DNA of 64,000 nt from Caldisericia bacterium (GCA_017992475.1 JAGOOO010000002.1:1-64000); one strand, 5' to 3'. Counted from the stretch's first letter, positions 50,564 to 59,500 are shown. Translations and numbers: made by a program. Notes: generated from the letters alone by a model not told the origin.

Positions 50564-51648
50564 GTAAGGTTTTTATAGTGGGCCTCAGAATGAAAGAAGA
50601 CGATCAGCACGAGGCTCTTGAATCATTTAGCGAACTGATGCAACTTGCCAGGACGCTGGACATGGAAATAGTTGGAAAAGGTTTTCAGGTAATCAGGGAA
50701 CCCACCCATTCGCACCTTCTGGGCAAGGGCAAAGTTGAAGAACTGGCGCAGGAAATAGCGTCTCTAGACCCAGAGAGAGTCCTTGTTGATTTTGAGCTCT
50801 CGCCACTCCAGTGCAGGAACCTGGAAGAGTCATGGGGAAGGCCGGTCCTCGACAGGCATGGCCTGATAATTGAGGTGTTTTCAAAGCACGCCACCACATC
50901 TGAAGGAAAACTTCAGGTGGAACTTGCACTCCTTAAATATAAACTCCCAAGGTTGTCTGGCAGAAATCTTGCCTATGACCAGCAAACGGGTGGTGGAGGT
51001 TCTGCATACCTTAGGGGTTCTGGTGAAAGGGCAATAGATATTGCAAGAAGGCAGATCCGCTCCAGAATCAGGGTGCTCGAGAAGAAGATAGAACTGGTGG
51101 CCAGACATAGGGAAATAAAGTCCAAAAGACGCGAAAAGAGTGATGTTCCGCTAGTTTCACTTGTTGGATACACCAATGCTGGCAAGTCAACACTCCTGAA
51201 CAGTCTTACAGGGGCGAATGTCCTCACACAGAACAAACTCTTTTCAACGCTTGACACAACTGTCAGGGCGAGAATTCATGATGGGCAAAAAATACTGTTC
51301 GCAGATACCGTTGGTTTTATAAGAAACCTCCCTGTCGATCTCGTTGCAGCATTCAGGTCAACACTTGAAGAGGTGCTGTCTTCAGATGTCATACTGCATG
51401 TGTTTGATGCCACAAACCCTGATTGGGAACGTCACATTGAAGTAGCACAAGGCATCCTCGATGATCTTGGAGCAAGCAACATCCCAATGCTGTATGTTGC
51501 CAACAAGAGCGACCTTGTATCCGAAGAAAAACAAAAAGAAATATCAAGTCATCTTGATGACGTGGTTTTTGTTTCGGCCCTTGAAAGAAGGGGGCTTGAT
51601 ATACTTCTGGGCAAATTATCACAAAACCTTTTTGCCCTCAAAGTTTAG
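50560..51648 (+). CDS. hflX: GTPase HflX
   Basis: 362 residues; a ribosome-associated GTPase thought to split stalled ribosomes. The N-terminal domain has LLGKGKVEELAQ and VFSKHATTSEGKLQVELA. The linker has RLSGRNLAYDQQTGGGGSAYLRGSGE, in pieces LAYDQQTGG and RGSGE. The G domain has the P-loop GYTNAGKSTLLNSL, DTVGFIRNLP and NKSD. The start is TTG with GGAGG five bases upstream, overlapping the ispG stop. It closes the rpsB operon. Confidence 0.95.
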   Translation: MSKVFIVGLRMKEDDQHEALESFSELMQLARTLDMEIVGKGFQVIREPTHSHLLGKGKVEELAQEIASLDPERVLVDFELSPLQCRNLEESWGRPVLDRHGLIIEVFSKHATTSEGKLQVELALLKYKLPRLSGRNLAYDQQTGGGGSAYLRGSGERAIDIARRQIRSRIRVLEKKIELVARHREIKSKRREKSDVPLVSLVGYTNAGKSTLLNSLTGANVLTQNKLFSTLDTTVRARIHDGQKILFADTVGFIRNLPVDLVAAFRSTLEEVLSSDVILHVFDATNPDWERHIEVAQGILDDLGASNIPMLYVANKSDLVSEEKQKEISSHLDDVVFVSALERRGLDILLGKLSQNLFALKV

Positions 51649-51700
51649 CCAGAACAAAATCCATGCGTTGTAAAATAATGACCCGAAAAGGAGTGGTTAG

Positions 51701-54700
51701 ATGAAAAAATATTTGACTTTGACACTAGCATTACTGATGGTTCTCGTATCGTTTGGTAATGTTGGTTTTGCCTTGCAGAAATCCGATCCGGTCCATCAGT
51801 CAAGGATGGCCTATGTTTCACCGGGCATCATCGCACAGATGGACGAAGGATCAATCGATGATCCAATAGATGCCATGGTGTGGACATCAACACCGATAGA
51901 CAAATCATTGGAGAGGATGGGCCAGAATGAAGGCCTCCTGAGATTTGAACCATTCAAGTTCATGTCCTGCTATTATGTCAGCGCGACCAGCCAGGCCCTA
52001 AAAACCATCGCATCCATGCCTGAAACGCTGAGGGTCCAGGAGAATTATTCTATAAAAGCACCAGATACCAAGATGGCTGACACAAAGAATACAAAAGTCA
52101 ATTGGGGCCTCGACGACCTAAAGGTTAGGGATCTCTGGAAGCAGGGCATCAGGGGCCAGGGTGTCAAGGTTGGTTTGCTTGATACTGGTGTTGATGCAAA
52201 GCACCCAGAGTTGGCAGGCAAGGTCACAAAGTTCGCAACGTTTGACACGTCTGGCAAGGTTATACCAGATATGACCGAACCTTTTGACAATGTTGGTCAT
52301 GGTACCCATTGTGCTGGAATAATCGCTGGTGGGAAGAGTGGCCAGGACGGCGTTGGCGTTGCCCCTGACTGCGAACTCATAGTTGGTTCGGTAATCCCTG
52401 GCGGGAACGGAACACTTGCGCAGGTTATTGGCGGCATGGAATGGATCCTTGATCCGGACGGAGATCCAAACACCGATGATGCCCCAAGGGTGGTTTCAAT
52501 GTCCCTCGGCGGTTCGATTCCAGATGAAGACATGGTTGCTGCTACGGATGCATTTGAGAGAAAGGGTGTTCTCCTTATCGCCTCCATTGGCAACAGTGGA
52601 GATGGTTCAACTGGCTCACCAGGCAATATACCATCGGTCACATCTGTTGGTGCCTATGACAAAAATCGTCAGCCAGCAAGTTTCTCAAGCGGCAACAAGA
52701 TCGACTGGGAAATAGAGCCATACCATGAATCGGTAATAAAACCAGATGTTTCTGCACCTGGTGTGTCAATATACTCAACCTTCCCAAAAGGCAAGTATGC
52801 AATAGCAAGCGGAACATCAATGGCCACCCCCCATGTGGCTGGCGTTTGTGCATTGCTCATGTCAACCGACAAGTCTTATTCGGCAATTGACTTGAGAATG
52901 GCAATCAAGGCAACAGCCGATGATCTGGGCTCAAAAGGATGGGACACCAGATATGGTATTGGCGCAATCAATCCAAAGGCCGCACTGGATTATCTCAAGA
53001 AAACCGGGAAGGTGCAGGTTGACATCAACCTTCCGGACAAAAAAGTGGCAAACCTTGTAATCGGCGACAATCATTACAGAGTGGACAAGAGCTTCGCACT
53101 ACACCTTCCACCTGGAAAAACAAACATAGAACTGAGTTCTTTTGGGTTTAAAAAGCTCGCCCAGGAAGTCAATGTTATTGCAGGAAAATCATCTTCCATA
53201 AGCTATGAAATGTCTAAGCTGCCAAAAACTTCTTTCAAAGCAACGATGTATGGTGCAGATGGAAATCCTGCAAACGTCGGGCAGATGAGGGTTACTGGAA
53301 CTAACTTCAGCGCTGATAGCGATGAAAATGGAAATTTTGACGCAGAGATTCCAACGGACGAATATGACGTTGAATTCTGGTCTATTGGCTATGTGCCAAA
53401 AACCATGAAGATTGACTTCTCAAAAGACCTGCCAAAGAAAATACAGCTTGAAAAGGCAGACGTGCTCGTTGTTGCCTTGCAATACACCACCCCAAGCCAG
53501 TATTACAGCAGAAGGTTTGACAAATACTGTTTCAGGGCCTTTGATGAGATGGGGATAAAGTATTGCCCGGTCAATCCATACAAGTTTGATCTTACAAGCG
53601 ATCAAATGAAGATGTTTGACAGGGTGTACTGGTTTGCCGGCGAGAATGGTCTTTATTCCGAAGACGTAGAAATCCTTGAGGACTACCTTAAGGAAGGTGG
53701 GAAACTTCTTATTTCGGGCTCCAATCTTCTCTACTTTGAAAGCTACAGAAGGGACAACTCGTTCTTCACGGACAACTATGGCGTTATCCTGAAAAATTCA
53801 CCAACACCACTTACAACAATGATGGGTGTGAAGGACGACGACATAGGCGATGGCCTTGTCTTCTCGTTTAGCGGTGGTGATGGTGCGTCCAACCAGCTTG
53901 GCGCGGATGGGTTTGTTGTCAACAAGGGGAACGGCAAGCCATTCATGTACTATCTTGGTCCAAAGGAAACTTCCCCTGCAGATCTCGGCTATACTGGCCT
54001 AAAGCTCCAAACCCAGAACTTCCTCTCGATCTTCCTTGCGTTTGGCTTTGAGGGAATCAATAGCAAAGAAGCCAGGCAGATGCTGCTCTCCAGGGTTGAA
54101 AAGTGGTTCACCAGTTTTGGTGGCGTCGATATTACTTTCGAGGACGAGAAGGGCAATCCTGTTTATGCAAAAGCAAAGATAGACGGCATTGGTGATGTTG
54201 AAACAAACGATGAAGGTCACCTGATTCTCTCATATCTACCACAGGGCAAAATTTCCTTGAAAGTTGTCCCGTTTGGCTTTGCGGAGCAGAGCTTCACAGC
54301 CACTGTCACGCCAGGAAAAACGACCAGGATAAGTCTTGGCCTGTCAAACCCAACTTCAGTAAAGATCTCCGGAAAGGTTGTTGACTCAGCAACCGGAACA
54401 CCGATGAAATGCGATTTCAAGATCATAGGTTTTGAAACAAAGCAGTATTCAACGGACGATGCCGGAAACTTCTCATTGACCCTTCCAAAATACAAGTATT
54501 CGCTCAAGATCTTCAAAAAGGGCTATATGAATTACTGGATGGATATCCTTGAAAATGCCGAAGATCTCAAAGTCAAAATGGAGAAGCCGAAGAGGGTTGT
54601 TGCGCTGTTCCAGCAGATAGCTCCAAGCTGGGACACGAGGAGTTTTGCAGGGATTGCCCAGATATACGAGAGGGTTGCAAGAGGTTCTGGCACTGATTTC

Positions 54701-55234
54701 GACAACATTATAGTACCTCCCGGCAATGTAGTGGACTATGAAGACATGCAGCAGTTTAGCAAGATAATCTGGTACTGTGGCTTCAACGACGAAATAGGGG
54801 CCTCATGGTGGCTGGACAACCTTGCAAGATACGTCAATGATGGTGGTTCAATAGCCATCATAGGCCAGAATGTGCCGCAGGCAATCAGCTCAAGGCCCGA
54901 GCTTGCAAAAACATTCGGGTTTGAGTTGCTCGAATCCAATACCAGCATCTATGCTGTCAAAGGTGTGAAGGGAGACCCGATTGGTGATGATTTGATATTC
55001 TCGCTCTATCACCCATTCCTTAGAATGGGACTTCTTTCGGTTGCACCATCGATGAAGCCTGTTGGTTCTGGAGTGTCCTGTTTTGATTATCTTGGCGGAG
55101 CATCGGCAGGAGTGAGGGTTGGAACCGACAAACAAAAAACGCTTGTGCTCCCATTCGGTTTTGAGAACATGTATGCAGACACCAAGGAAAGTCAGGATCT
55201 TTTCAAGAGGATAGTGAGCTACCTGGGGAAGTAA
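51701..55234 (+). CDS. Secreted subtilisin-family (S8) serine protease with two GATase-like domains
   Basis: 1177 residues. A signal peptide is followed by an inhibitor-like propeptide. The S8 domain is near residues 120-430: Asp in VGLLDTGVDAKHPEL, His in GHGTHCAGII, Ser in SGTSMATPHVAG. Carboxypeptidase-regulatory/Ig-like modules come next. A class I glutamine-amidotransferase-like fold starts near 586 (FAGENGLYSEDVEILEDYLKEGGKLLISG), and its second copy starts near 964 (GFNDEIGASWWLDNLARYVNDGGSIAIIG). More regulatory-like modules separate the two. It is probably a surface or secreted degradative protease. AAAAGGAG precedes the ATG. Confidence 0.87.
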   Translation: MKKYLTLTLALLMVLVSFGNVGFALQKSDPVHQSRMAYVSPGIIAQMDEGSIDDPIDAMVWTSTPIDKSLERMGQNEGLLRFEPFKFMSCYYVSATSQALKTIASMPETLRVQENYSIKAPDTKMADTKNTKVNWGLDDLKVRDLWKQGIRGQGVKVGLLDTGVDAKHPELAGKVTKFATFDTSGKVIPDMTEPFDNVGHGTHCAGIIAGGKSGQDGVGVAPDCELIVGSVIPGGNGTLAQVIGGMEWILDPDGDPNTDDAPRVVSMSLGGSIPDEDMVAATDAFERKGVLLIASIGNSGDGSTGSPGNIPSVTSVGAYDKNRQPASFSSGNKIDWEIEPYHESVIKPDVSAPGVSIYSTFPKGKYAIASGTSMATPHVAGVCALLMSTDKSYSAIDLRMAIKATADDLGSKGWDTRYGIGAINPKAALDYLKKTGKVQVDINLPDKKVANLVIGDNHYRVDKSFALHLPPGKTNIELSSFGFKKLAQEVNVIAGKSSSISYEMSKLPKTSFKATMYGADGNPANVGQMRVTGTNFSADSDENGNFDAEIPTDEYDVEFWSIGYVPKTMKIDFSKDLPKKIQLEKADVLVVALQYTTPSQYYSRRFDKYCFRAFDEMGIKYCPVNPYKFDLTSDQMKMFDRVYWFAGENGLYSEDVEILEDYLKEGGKLLISGSNLLYFESYRRDNSFFTDNYGVILKNSPTPLTTMMGVKDDDIGDGLVFSFSGGDGASNQLGADGFVVNKGNGKPFMYYLGPKETSPADLGYTGLKLQTQNFLSIFLAFGFEGINSKEARQMLLSRVEKWFTSFGGVDITFEDEKGNPVYAKAKIDGIGDVETNDEGHLILSYLPQGKISLKVVPFGFAEQSFTATVTPGKTTRISLGLSNPTSVKISGKVVDSATGTPMKCDFKIIGFETKQYSTDDAGNFSLTLPKYKYSLKIFKKGYMNYWMDILENAEDLKVKMEKPKRVVALFQQIAPSWDTRSFAGIAQIYERVARGSGTDFDNIIVPPGNVVDYEDMQQFSKIIWYCGFNDEIGASWWLDNLARYVNDGGSIAIIGQNVPQAISSRPELAKTFGFELLESNTSIYAVKGVKGDPIGDDLIFSLYHPFLRMGLLSVAPSMKPVGSGVSCFDYLGGASAGVRVGTDKQKTLVLPFGFENMYADTKESQDLFKRIVSYLGK

Positions 55235-55261
55235 AATAGTCTAAAAGCGACAAAAAACCGT

Positions 55262-55305
55262 TTGACAATGTCATATCACACAATAAAATGTGTGATATGA
55301 CATTG
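55262..55305 (+). promoter_or_regulatory. Promoter embedded in a 17-bp perfect inverted repeat
   Basis: TTGACA (55262..55267), a 16-base spacer, TAAAAT (55284..55289), then seven bases to the ATG at 55297. The arms CAATGTCATATCACACA (55266..55282) and TGTGTGATATGACATTG (55289..55305) are perfect, with a six-base centre ATAAAA. They span the promoter and the start codon, as expected of an autorepressor operator. Confidence 0.85.
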
Positions 55306-55641
55306 GGAGTGATTATAAAGACAGCGTTAGTCCGCAAAGGTAAAACACAGGCCTGGCTTGCATCAAAGCTGGGCCTTTCTTCTATGAGTGTTTACCGGAT
55401 ATGCAATGATCTGGTCAAGCCGAGACAGGACGTTCTTCTGGGGATGGCTGAAAACCTTGATCTTCCATCTGAGTTTCTCATAAAAACATGCATTCAGACA
55501 CAGTATAAAACATCAGAGGGGTTTGACCTTTCCAGAACAAAAAAGGTCCTCGAGCAACTTGCGCTCGAGGACCCCACGTTAAGCGCCGACAAGAAAGAGG
55601 CGCTATTTAAGGCCGCAATGGTTTTGTCTGAGATAGACTAG
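55297..55641 (+). CDS. Cro/CI-type helix-turn-helix regulator, probably autoregulated
   Basis: 114 residues. The HTH has VRKGKTQAWLASKLGLSSMSVYRICNDL; the C-terminal half (about 70 residues) is helical, without a known ligand fold. The message appears leaderless, since the ATG is seven bases past the -10 box; the ATG at 55288 overlaps the -10 and cannot be transcribed from it. The start codon itself lies in the right arm of the operator. It is convergent with pckA, and the two stop codons share the bases CTAG. Confidence 0.85.
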   Translation: MTLGVIIKTALVRKGKTQAWLASKLGLSSMSVYRICNDLVKPRQDVLLGMAENLDLPSEFLIKTCIQTQYKTSEGFDLSRTKKVLEQLALEDPTLSADKKEALFKAAMVLSEID

Positions 55642-57119
55642 ATCACTTTCTGGATATCTGGATCAAGGGAGAGGAACTGGTCGAGCCAGGCCCTGCGCTC
55701 TTTTCTGAGAGAGTCATTCTTTGCTTTCAGTTCTTCAGGCGTGAAATAGTTTCTTGGGTCAAGCCTGTTTATGTCAACACCTTCACACTCTGAGAGGACT
55801 TCATACCCCCAATAATCGTCCTTGCGCCACTTTACAGCGCCCCTTGCGATCTGTTTGAGAATTCCAACCGAGTCTGATATTCTGATCTTCTCTTTGTTGC
55901 CAATCTTGCCAGTGTTGAGGAGGAAGCATTGCATGTGTGGATTTTTTTTGAGAAGGTCCATGATATAGTTGCCTTCATCATCAAGTGGTCCGACAATAAA
56001 TGGGTTTGTTCCCACTTCACGCTTCGACTGGCCAGCTTTTGTTGGGTCGCCGGCTGATGTTTCGATTGACTCACCAAGCATGAAGAAGGCAGCTGCCTGC
56101 TCTGGAGACAGTTTTGCCACCGGCGGGACAATGTCGTCCCTGCGAGTGATGAAAACCACCATGTCGGTTTTTGGGATATCGATGCTGTTATCGGTGAATT
56201 TTATGTCAGAGCGCTGCACGACTGCTCTTCCATTTGTCCCTACATCGTAGTTGAGGAAATCGACTTTGCCGTTTTCTTCAACATGGATGTTCTCCAGGAC
56301 AGCAGTTCTTGCTACGGCCGCGTTGTAAAGGACAGGCTGGCCAACCGGCTCAAGACCCTCTGTTTTGATGTAGAAGTTCTTTTCCGTTCCAACACACTTT
56401 GTGTCTGGATAAATAATTACGACGTCATCCTGACGAATTGCCACACCCTCTTCGCCCTCAAGGAAATGGTGATGGCAGGTGAGGGTTGTCTTGCCTGTTC
56501 CAGAAAGACCAAACAGGATTATTCCCTTTTCGACGAGCTTTCCGTTGACGTCCTTGACCTTGATCATCTTTGAACCTGCATGAAGACCGAGTCCGCCATC
56601 CTGCTTGCCGCGATACATTGTCATCCTGAGGAATGATTTTTTGACCTCTCCAAAATAGTCCGTCCCCAGAACATAAGTCACACCATCGAGCGCATTTACT
56701 ATGACCTTTCTTTCCGGCCATTCCGGGACATCAACTGTTGTGAGGAAAGGACGATCGAGTTTTGTTGGCGGGAAGAGCAGGTTCTGCCACATATAAGGAA
56801 CTCTGGCGTATGGTTTTGTGATGTAGAGCCTGCAGGGAATCTGGTGGCCCGGTGTCTGGCACATCGTTCGCTCGGTATAGATGACTTCTTTGTCTTTCAG
56901 ATACTCTCTTACCTTCAAAATAGTCTCTACCTGTGATTTGGTTGGTTCAATTCCAACTATTTCTGTGAATTTTGCCGACCTATTCCTGATTTTTGTAACA
57001 TAGGAAGCGGAACCAAATTCAGTGGTTCTCTCATCTTTCCTGGCCATTTCCCTCAGCTCGTCCGGACCCAGTCCGGCAATTAGACGCCCCACTTGAAGGG
57101 GTTTAGTAAAAATGTCCAT
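55638..57119 (-). CDS. pckA: ATP-dependent phosphoenolpyruvate carboxykinase
   Basis: 493 residues; interconverts oxaloacetate and PEP with ATP/ADP. The kinase-1a motif is GLSGTGKTT and the metal-binding region ITRRDDIVPPVAKL, with QDDVVIIYPDT. AGGAGGAACG precedes the ATG. It ends the cobO-meaB-mutase-pckA operon, where it would handle C4 acids from the methylmalonyl-CoA/succinate route or run in reverse. It is somewhat divergent from E. coli PckA but complete. Confidence 0.92.
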   Translation of the reverse strand: MDIFTKPLQVGRLIAGLGPDELREMARKDERTTEFGSASYVTKIRNRSAKFTEIVGIEPTKSQVETILKVREYLKDKEVIYTERTMCQTPGHQIPCRLYITKPYARVPYMWQNLLFPPTKLDRPFLTTVDVPEWPERKVIVNALDGVTYVLGTDYFGEVKKSFLRMTMYRGKQDGGLGLHAGSKMIKVKDVNGKLVEKGIILFGLSGTGKTTLTCHHHFLEGEEGVAIRQDDVVIIYPDTKCVGTEKNFYIKTEGLEPVGQPVLYNAAVARTAVLENIHVEENGKVDFLNYDVGTNGRAVVQRSDIKFTDNSIDIPKTDMVVFITRRDDIVPPVAKLSPEQAAAFFMLGESIETSAGDPTKAGQSKREVGTNPFIVGPLDDEGNYIMDLLKKNPHMQCFLLNTGKIGNKEKIRISDSVGILKQIARGAVKWRKDDYWGYEVLSECEGVDINRLDPRNYFTPEELKAKNDSLRKERRAWLDQFLSLDPDIQKVI

Positions 57120-57133
57120 CGTTCCTCCTGAAT

Positions 57134-57529
57134 CTATTTTTTGTCTTTCACAACAGAATTGATGAATTCGACTACTTTTGAGGTTGGCGTCCCAGGGCCG
57201 AAAACGGCCGAAACACCGATTTTCTTCAGTTCCTCGGCATCATCGGCGGGTATGATTCCACCCACGAAGAGTGGTTTGCCCCAGATGCCGTTTTCTTTCA
57301 TTTTTTCAATTATTCTTGGCACAATGGACATGTGCGCACCAGAAAGGATTGATACACCTATGACATCAACATCTTCCTGTATTGCTGCTCTTATGATCAT
57401 TTCAGGTGTCTGGTGAAGACCGGTGTAAACAACCTCCATCCCAGCATTACGAAGAGCTTGGGCGATTACCTTGGCGCCCCTGTCGTGGCCGTCGAGACCA
57501 GGTTTAGCAATTATGACCTTTATTGCCAT
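57134..57529 (-). CDS. Methylmalonyl-CoA mutase B12-binding (C-terminal) subunit
   Basis: 131 residues: a separate cobalamin-binding domain. [18 protein letters not shown] has the His that ligates cobalt, followed by [14 protein letters not shown] and the glycine-rich loop VGGIIP. Split mutases, in which this subunit is separate from the catalytic barrel, are known in archaea and some bacteria; the catalytic subunit is not in this window. GGAGG precedes the ATG and it overlaps meaB by ten bases. Confidence 0.92.
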   Translation of the reverse strand: MAIKVIIAKPGLDGHDRGAKVIAQALRNAGMEVVYTGLHQTPEMIIRAAIQEDVDVIGVSILSGAHMSIVPRIIEKMKENGIWGKPLFVGGIIPADDAEELKKIGVSAVFGPGTPTSKVVEFINSVVKDKK

Positions 57530-58452
57530 GGTTCCTCCATTTTATTTTTCCACAAAGTTTTGGCAACAGTCCACGGTGGGATGTCCTCGCCGAAAGACTT
57601 TTGGATATATTTTTTTCTTTCCGGCTCAAGCGCTTTGTCAAAAACAAAACTTCCAAGCCAGAAATCTATTTCTGAAAAATACCTTTCTATACATTTTTTG
57701 CTTCTCTCATCGTTTTTTATCAGATGCTCCATGTGTTTTTTTATTTGTGTATAGAGTTCTGATATACCGATGCTTTCTTTGGCTATGGTTTTAACTATTG
57801 GAGGTGCCCAATCTCTTGATGACAAGCCAAGTCCAAATGTCAGATCGGCTTCCATGACATCGCCACCAGGCCGATCTGTTTTGTTGATGCAAAAGATGTC
57901 TGCGCCCTCAAGGAGCCCAGCCTTCATCATCTGTATGGAATCGCCTGACTCTGGCGTTATTATCACGACAACCGTGTCGGTTTTTGAGACAACATCAACT
58001 TCTGTTTGGCCAACGCCAACAGTTTCTATGAGGATCACGGGATAGCCGCAGAAATCCAGGAAGTCAGCAACGATGGAGGTTGTTGGTGCCAATCCACCAA
58101 GATTTCCCCTGGTTGCCATTGATCTGATGAATACGCCAGGATCAGTGAAATGGTCAACCATCCTTGTCCTGTCTCCAAGGAGCGCGCCATGGGTGTAGGG
58201 AGAGCTTGGATCACAAGCAACAACGGCACACTTTGAGCCAGCCCTTCTGACCTCCGTGATGAGTTTTGAAACCACCGTGCTCTTGCCTGCCCCTGGTGGC
58301 CCCGTAATGCCGATTCTGTGGGCATTGCCAATGCAATGGTAGGAATCACCAAAAATAATCTCGGGGTTTTTGCCGTTTTCCAGGTATGTTATTATTTCAG
58401 CTTGGGCCTGATGATTGCCAGCTTTTGCCCTTTCAACAGTTTCAGTATTCAA
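57520..58452 (-). CDS. meaB: MeaB/ArgK-family GTPase (methylmalonyl-CoA mutase chaperone)
   Basis: 310 residues. The G domain has the P-loop [41 protein letters not shown] and NKTD. It protects and reloads the mutase with cobalamin. The start is TTG at 58452 behind GAGGGAAGG; a TTG at 58470 lacks a ribosome site. It overlaps cobO by 11 bases, so cobalamin adenosylation, loading and the mutase subunit are made together. Confidence 0.92.
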   Translation of the reverse strand: MNTETVERAKAGNHQAQAEIITYLENGKNPEIIFGDSYHCIGNAHRIGITGPPGAGKSTVVSKLITEVRRAGSKCAVVACDPSSPYTHGALLGDRTRMVDHFTDPGVFIRSMATRGNLGGLAPTTSIVADFLDFCGYPVILIETVGVGQTEVDVVSKTDTVVVIITPESGDSIQMMKAGLLEGADIFCINKTDRPGGDVMEADLTFGLGLSSRDWAPPIVKTIAKESIGISELYTQIKKHMEHLIKNDERSKKCIERYFSEIDFWLGSFVFDKALEPERKKYIQKSFGEDIPPWTVAKTLWKNKMEEPWQ

Positions 58453-58963
58453 TGCCTTCCCTCGCCTCAAGATTTTGTGTATTGAAATAATGTTTTATTT
58501 CTTTCATTTCAGTAACAAGGTCTGCCATTTCAATGATTTCCGGATGGGCATATCTTCCAGTCAGGACCATCTCGGTCCCAGGGTATTTATCAAGCAACAT
58601 TTTTTTGGTTTCTTCAAGGCTTATCAGGCCAAAATATATGGCTACGTTTATTTCATCGGCAACTATGATGTCCCATTCTCCAGAAGCAGTTGCTTTTTTC
58701 AGAAAGGAAAGCCCTTCTTTTGCGAGCTCGACATCTACAGGGTCAGGATTTTTGGGATCAACAAATGATGGCCTTCCAAATTGCATGACCGTGATGCCCA
58801 GCACTCGCGAAGATTCAAGCTCACCGTAATCCTCTGATCCTTTCATGAACTGGACAAACAAGACACTTTTTTTGTGCCCTCTTGCCCTCATCGCCAGCCC
58901 GAAGGCACATGTTGTCTTGCCTTTGCCACAGCCGGTGTAAACTTGAATTTTTCCAAGGCTCAT
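58442..58963 (-). CDS. cobO: Cob(I)alamin adenosyltransferase, CobA/CobO type
   Basis: 173 residues; makes adenosylcobalamin, which NrdJ and the mutase need. It has IQVYTGCGKGKTTCAFGLAMRA with the P-loop, FMKGSEDYGE, DIIVADEINVAI and LTGRYAHPEI. The ATG at 58963 lies eight bases after a -10 box; the upstream TTG at 58972 overlaps that box. First gene of the operon with meaB, the B12 subunit and pckA. Confidence 0.94.
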   Translation of the reverse strand: MSLGKIQVYTGCGKGKTTCAFGLAMRARGHKKSVLFVQFMKGSEDYGELESSRVLGITVMQFGRPSFVDPKNPDPVDVELAKEGLSFLKKATASGEWDIIVADEINVAIYFGLISLEETKKMLLDKYPGTEMVLTGRYAHPEIIEMADLVTEMKEIKHYFNTQNLEAREGIEY

Positions 58964-58971
58964 TGGTCTCA

Positions 58972-58999
58972 ATCATAGGCCCACAAATGCACCTGTCAA
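58972..58999 (-). promoter_or_regulatory. Promoter of leaderless cobO operon
   Basis: On the minus strand, TTGACA (58994..58999), a 16-base spacer and TATGAT (58972..58977), then eight bases to the ATG. Confidence 0.75.
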
Positions 59000-59007
59000 C
59001 TCAATAC

Positions 59008-59035
59008 TTGATTTGACCTGGCTAGGGTCTAGAAT
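59008..59035 (+). promoter_or_regulatory. Promoter of leaderless DivIC-like gene
   Basis: TTGATT (59008..59013), a 16-base spacer and TAGAAT (59030..59035), then seven bases to the GTG at 59043. The -35 box is eight bases from that of cobO. Confidence 0.65.
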
Positions 59036-59042
59036 CTTTCTT

Positions 59043-59450
59043 GTGCCAAAAAGCAAGGCAAAAAAAATTACTATTGCCACCGGAAGGATAATGGTTTTTC
59101 TGGCCGTGCTTGCAGTGTTGTATTTTTTGCTCAGGCCAATAGCTCAGATTGATTACAGGGTTGCGAATTTGCTTATTGAAGCAAAAACCCTAGACGAATC
59201 CATTAACTCGCTTAAAAACGACATAAATACTGCTAAAAATGAGCTTGACATTAATCCGGGTGTTTACGAACGGCTGGCCAGAGAACAGTGGCAAATGGTC
59301 CATCCTGGTGAGATGATATATATCTGCAAGGATGATGAAGGTAACAACATCTTATCGCAATCTAATCTTATATTCAGGGAAAGAACTGAGCAAAAAAAAC
59401 CCAATCCATTTGTGATGCTTTGGAACTGGATTTTATCTTTATTTAGATAA
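59043..59450 (+). CDS. FtsB/DivIC-like septum formation protein
   Basis: 135 residues. A basic N-terminus (PKSKAKKITIATG) precedes a single transmembrane helix (IMVFLAVLAVLYFLLRP). A coiled coil follows (LIEAKTLDESINSLKNDINTAKNEL), then the family's short C-terminal motif (YERLAREQWQMVHPGEMIYI). Such proteins scaffold FtsL/FtsQ at the division site. The GTG start stands seven bases behind a -10 box; an upstream in-frame TTG overlaps the -35. tRNA-Met follows 50 bases later. Confidence 0.8.
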   Translation: MPKSKAKKITIATGRIMVFLAVLAVLYFLLRPIAQIDYRVANLLIEAKTLDESINSLKNDINTAKNELDINPGVYERLAREQWQMVHPGEMIYICKDDEGNNILSQSNLIFRERTEQKKPNPFVMLWNWILSLFR

Positions 59451-59500
59451 AGCCCTTGTGTTTCGGGTAGATTTCATTAACATTTTTTGGAGTGCATTAG

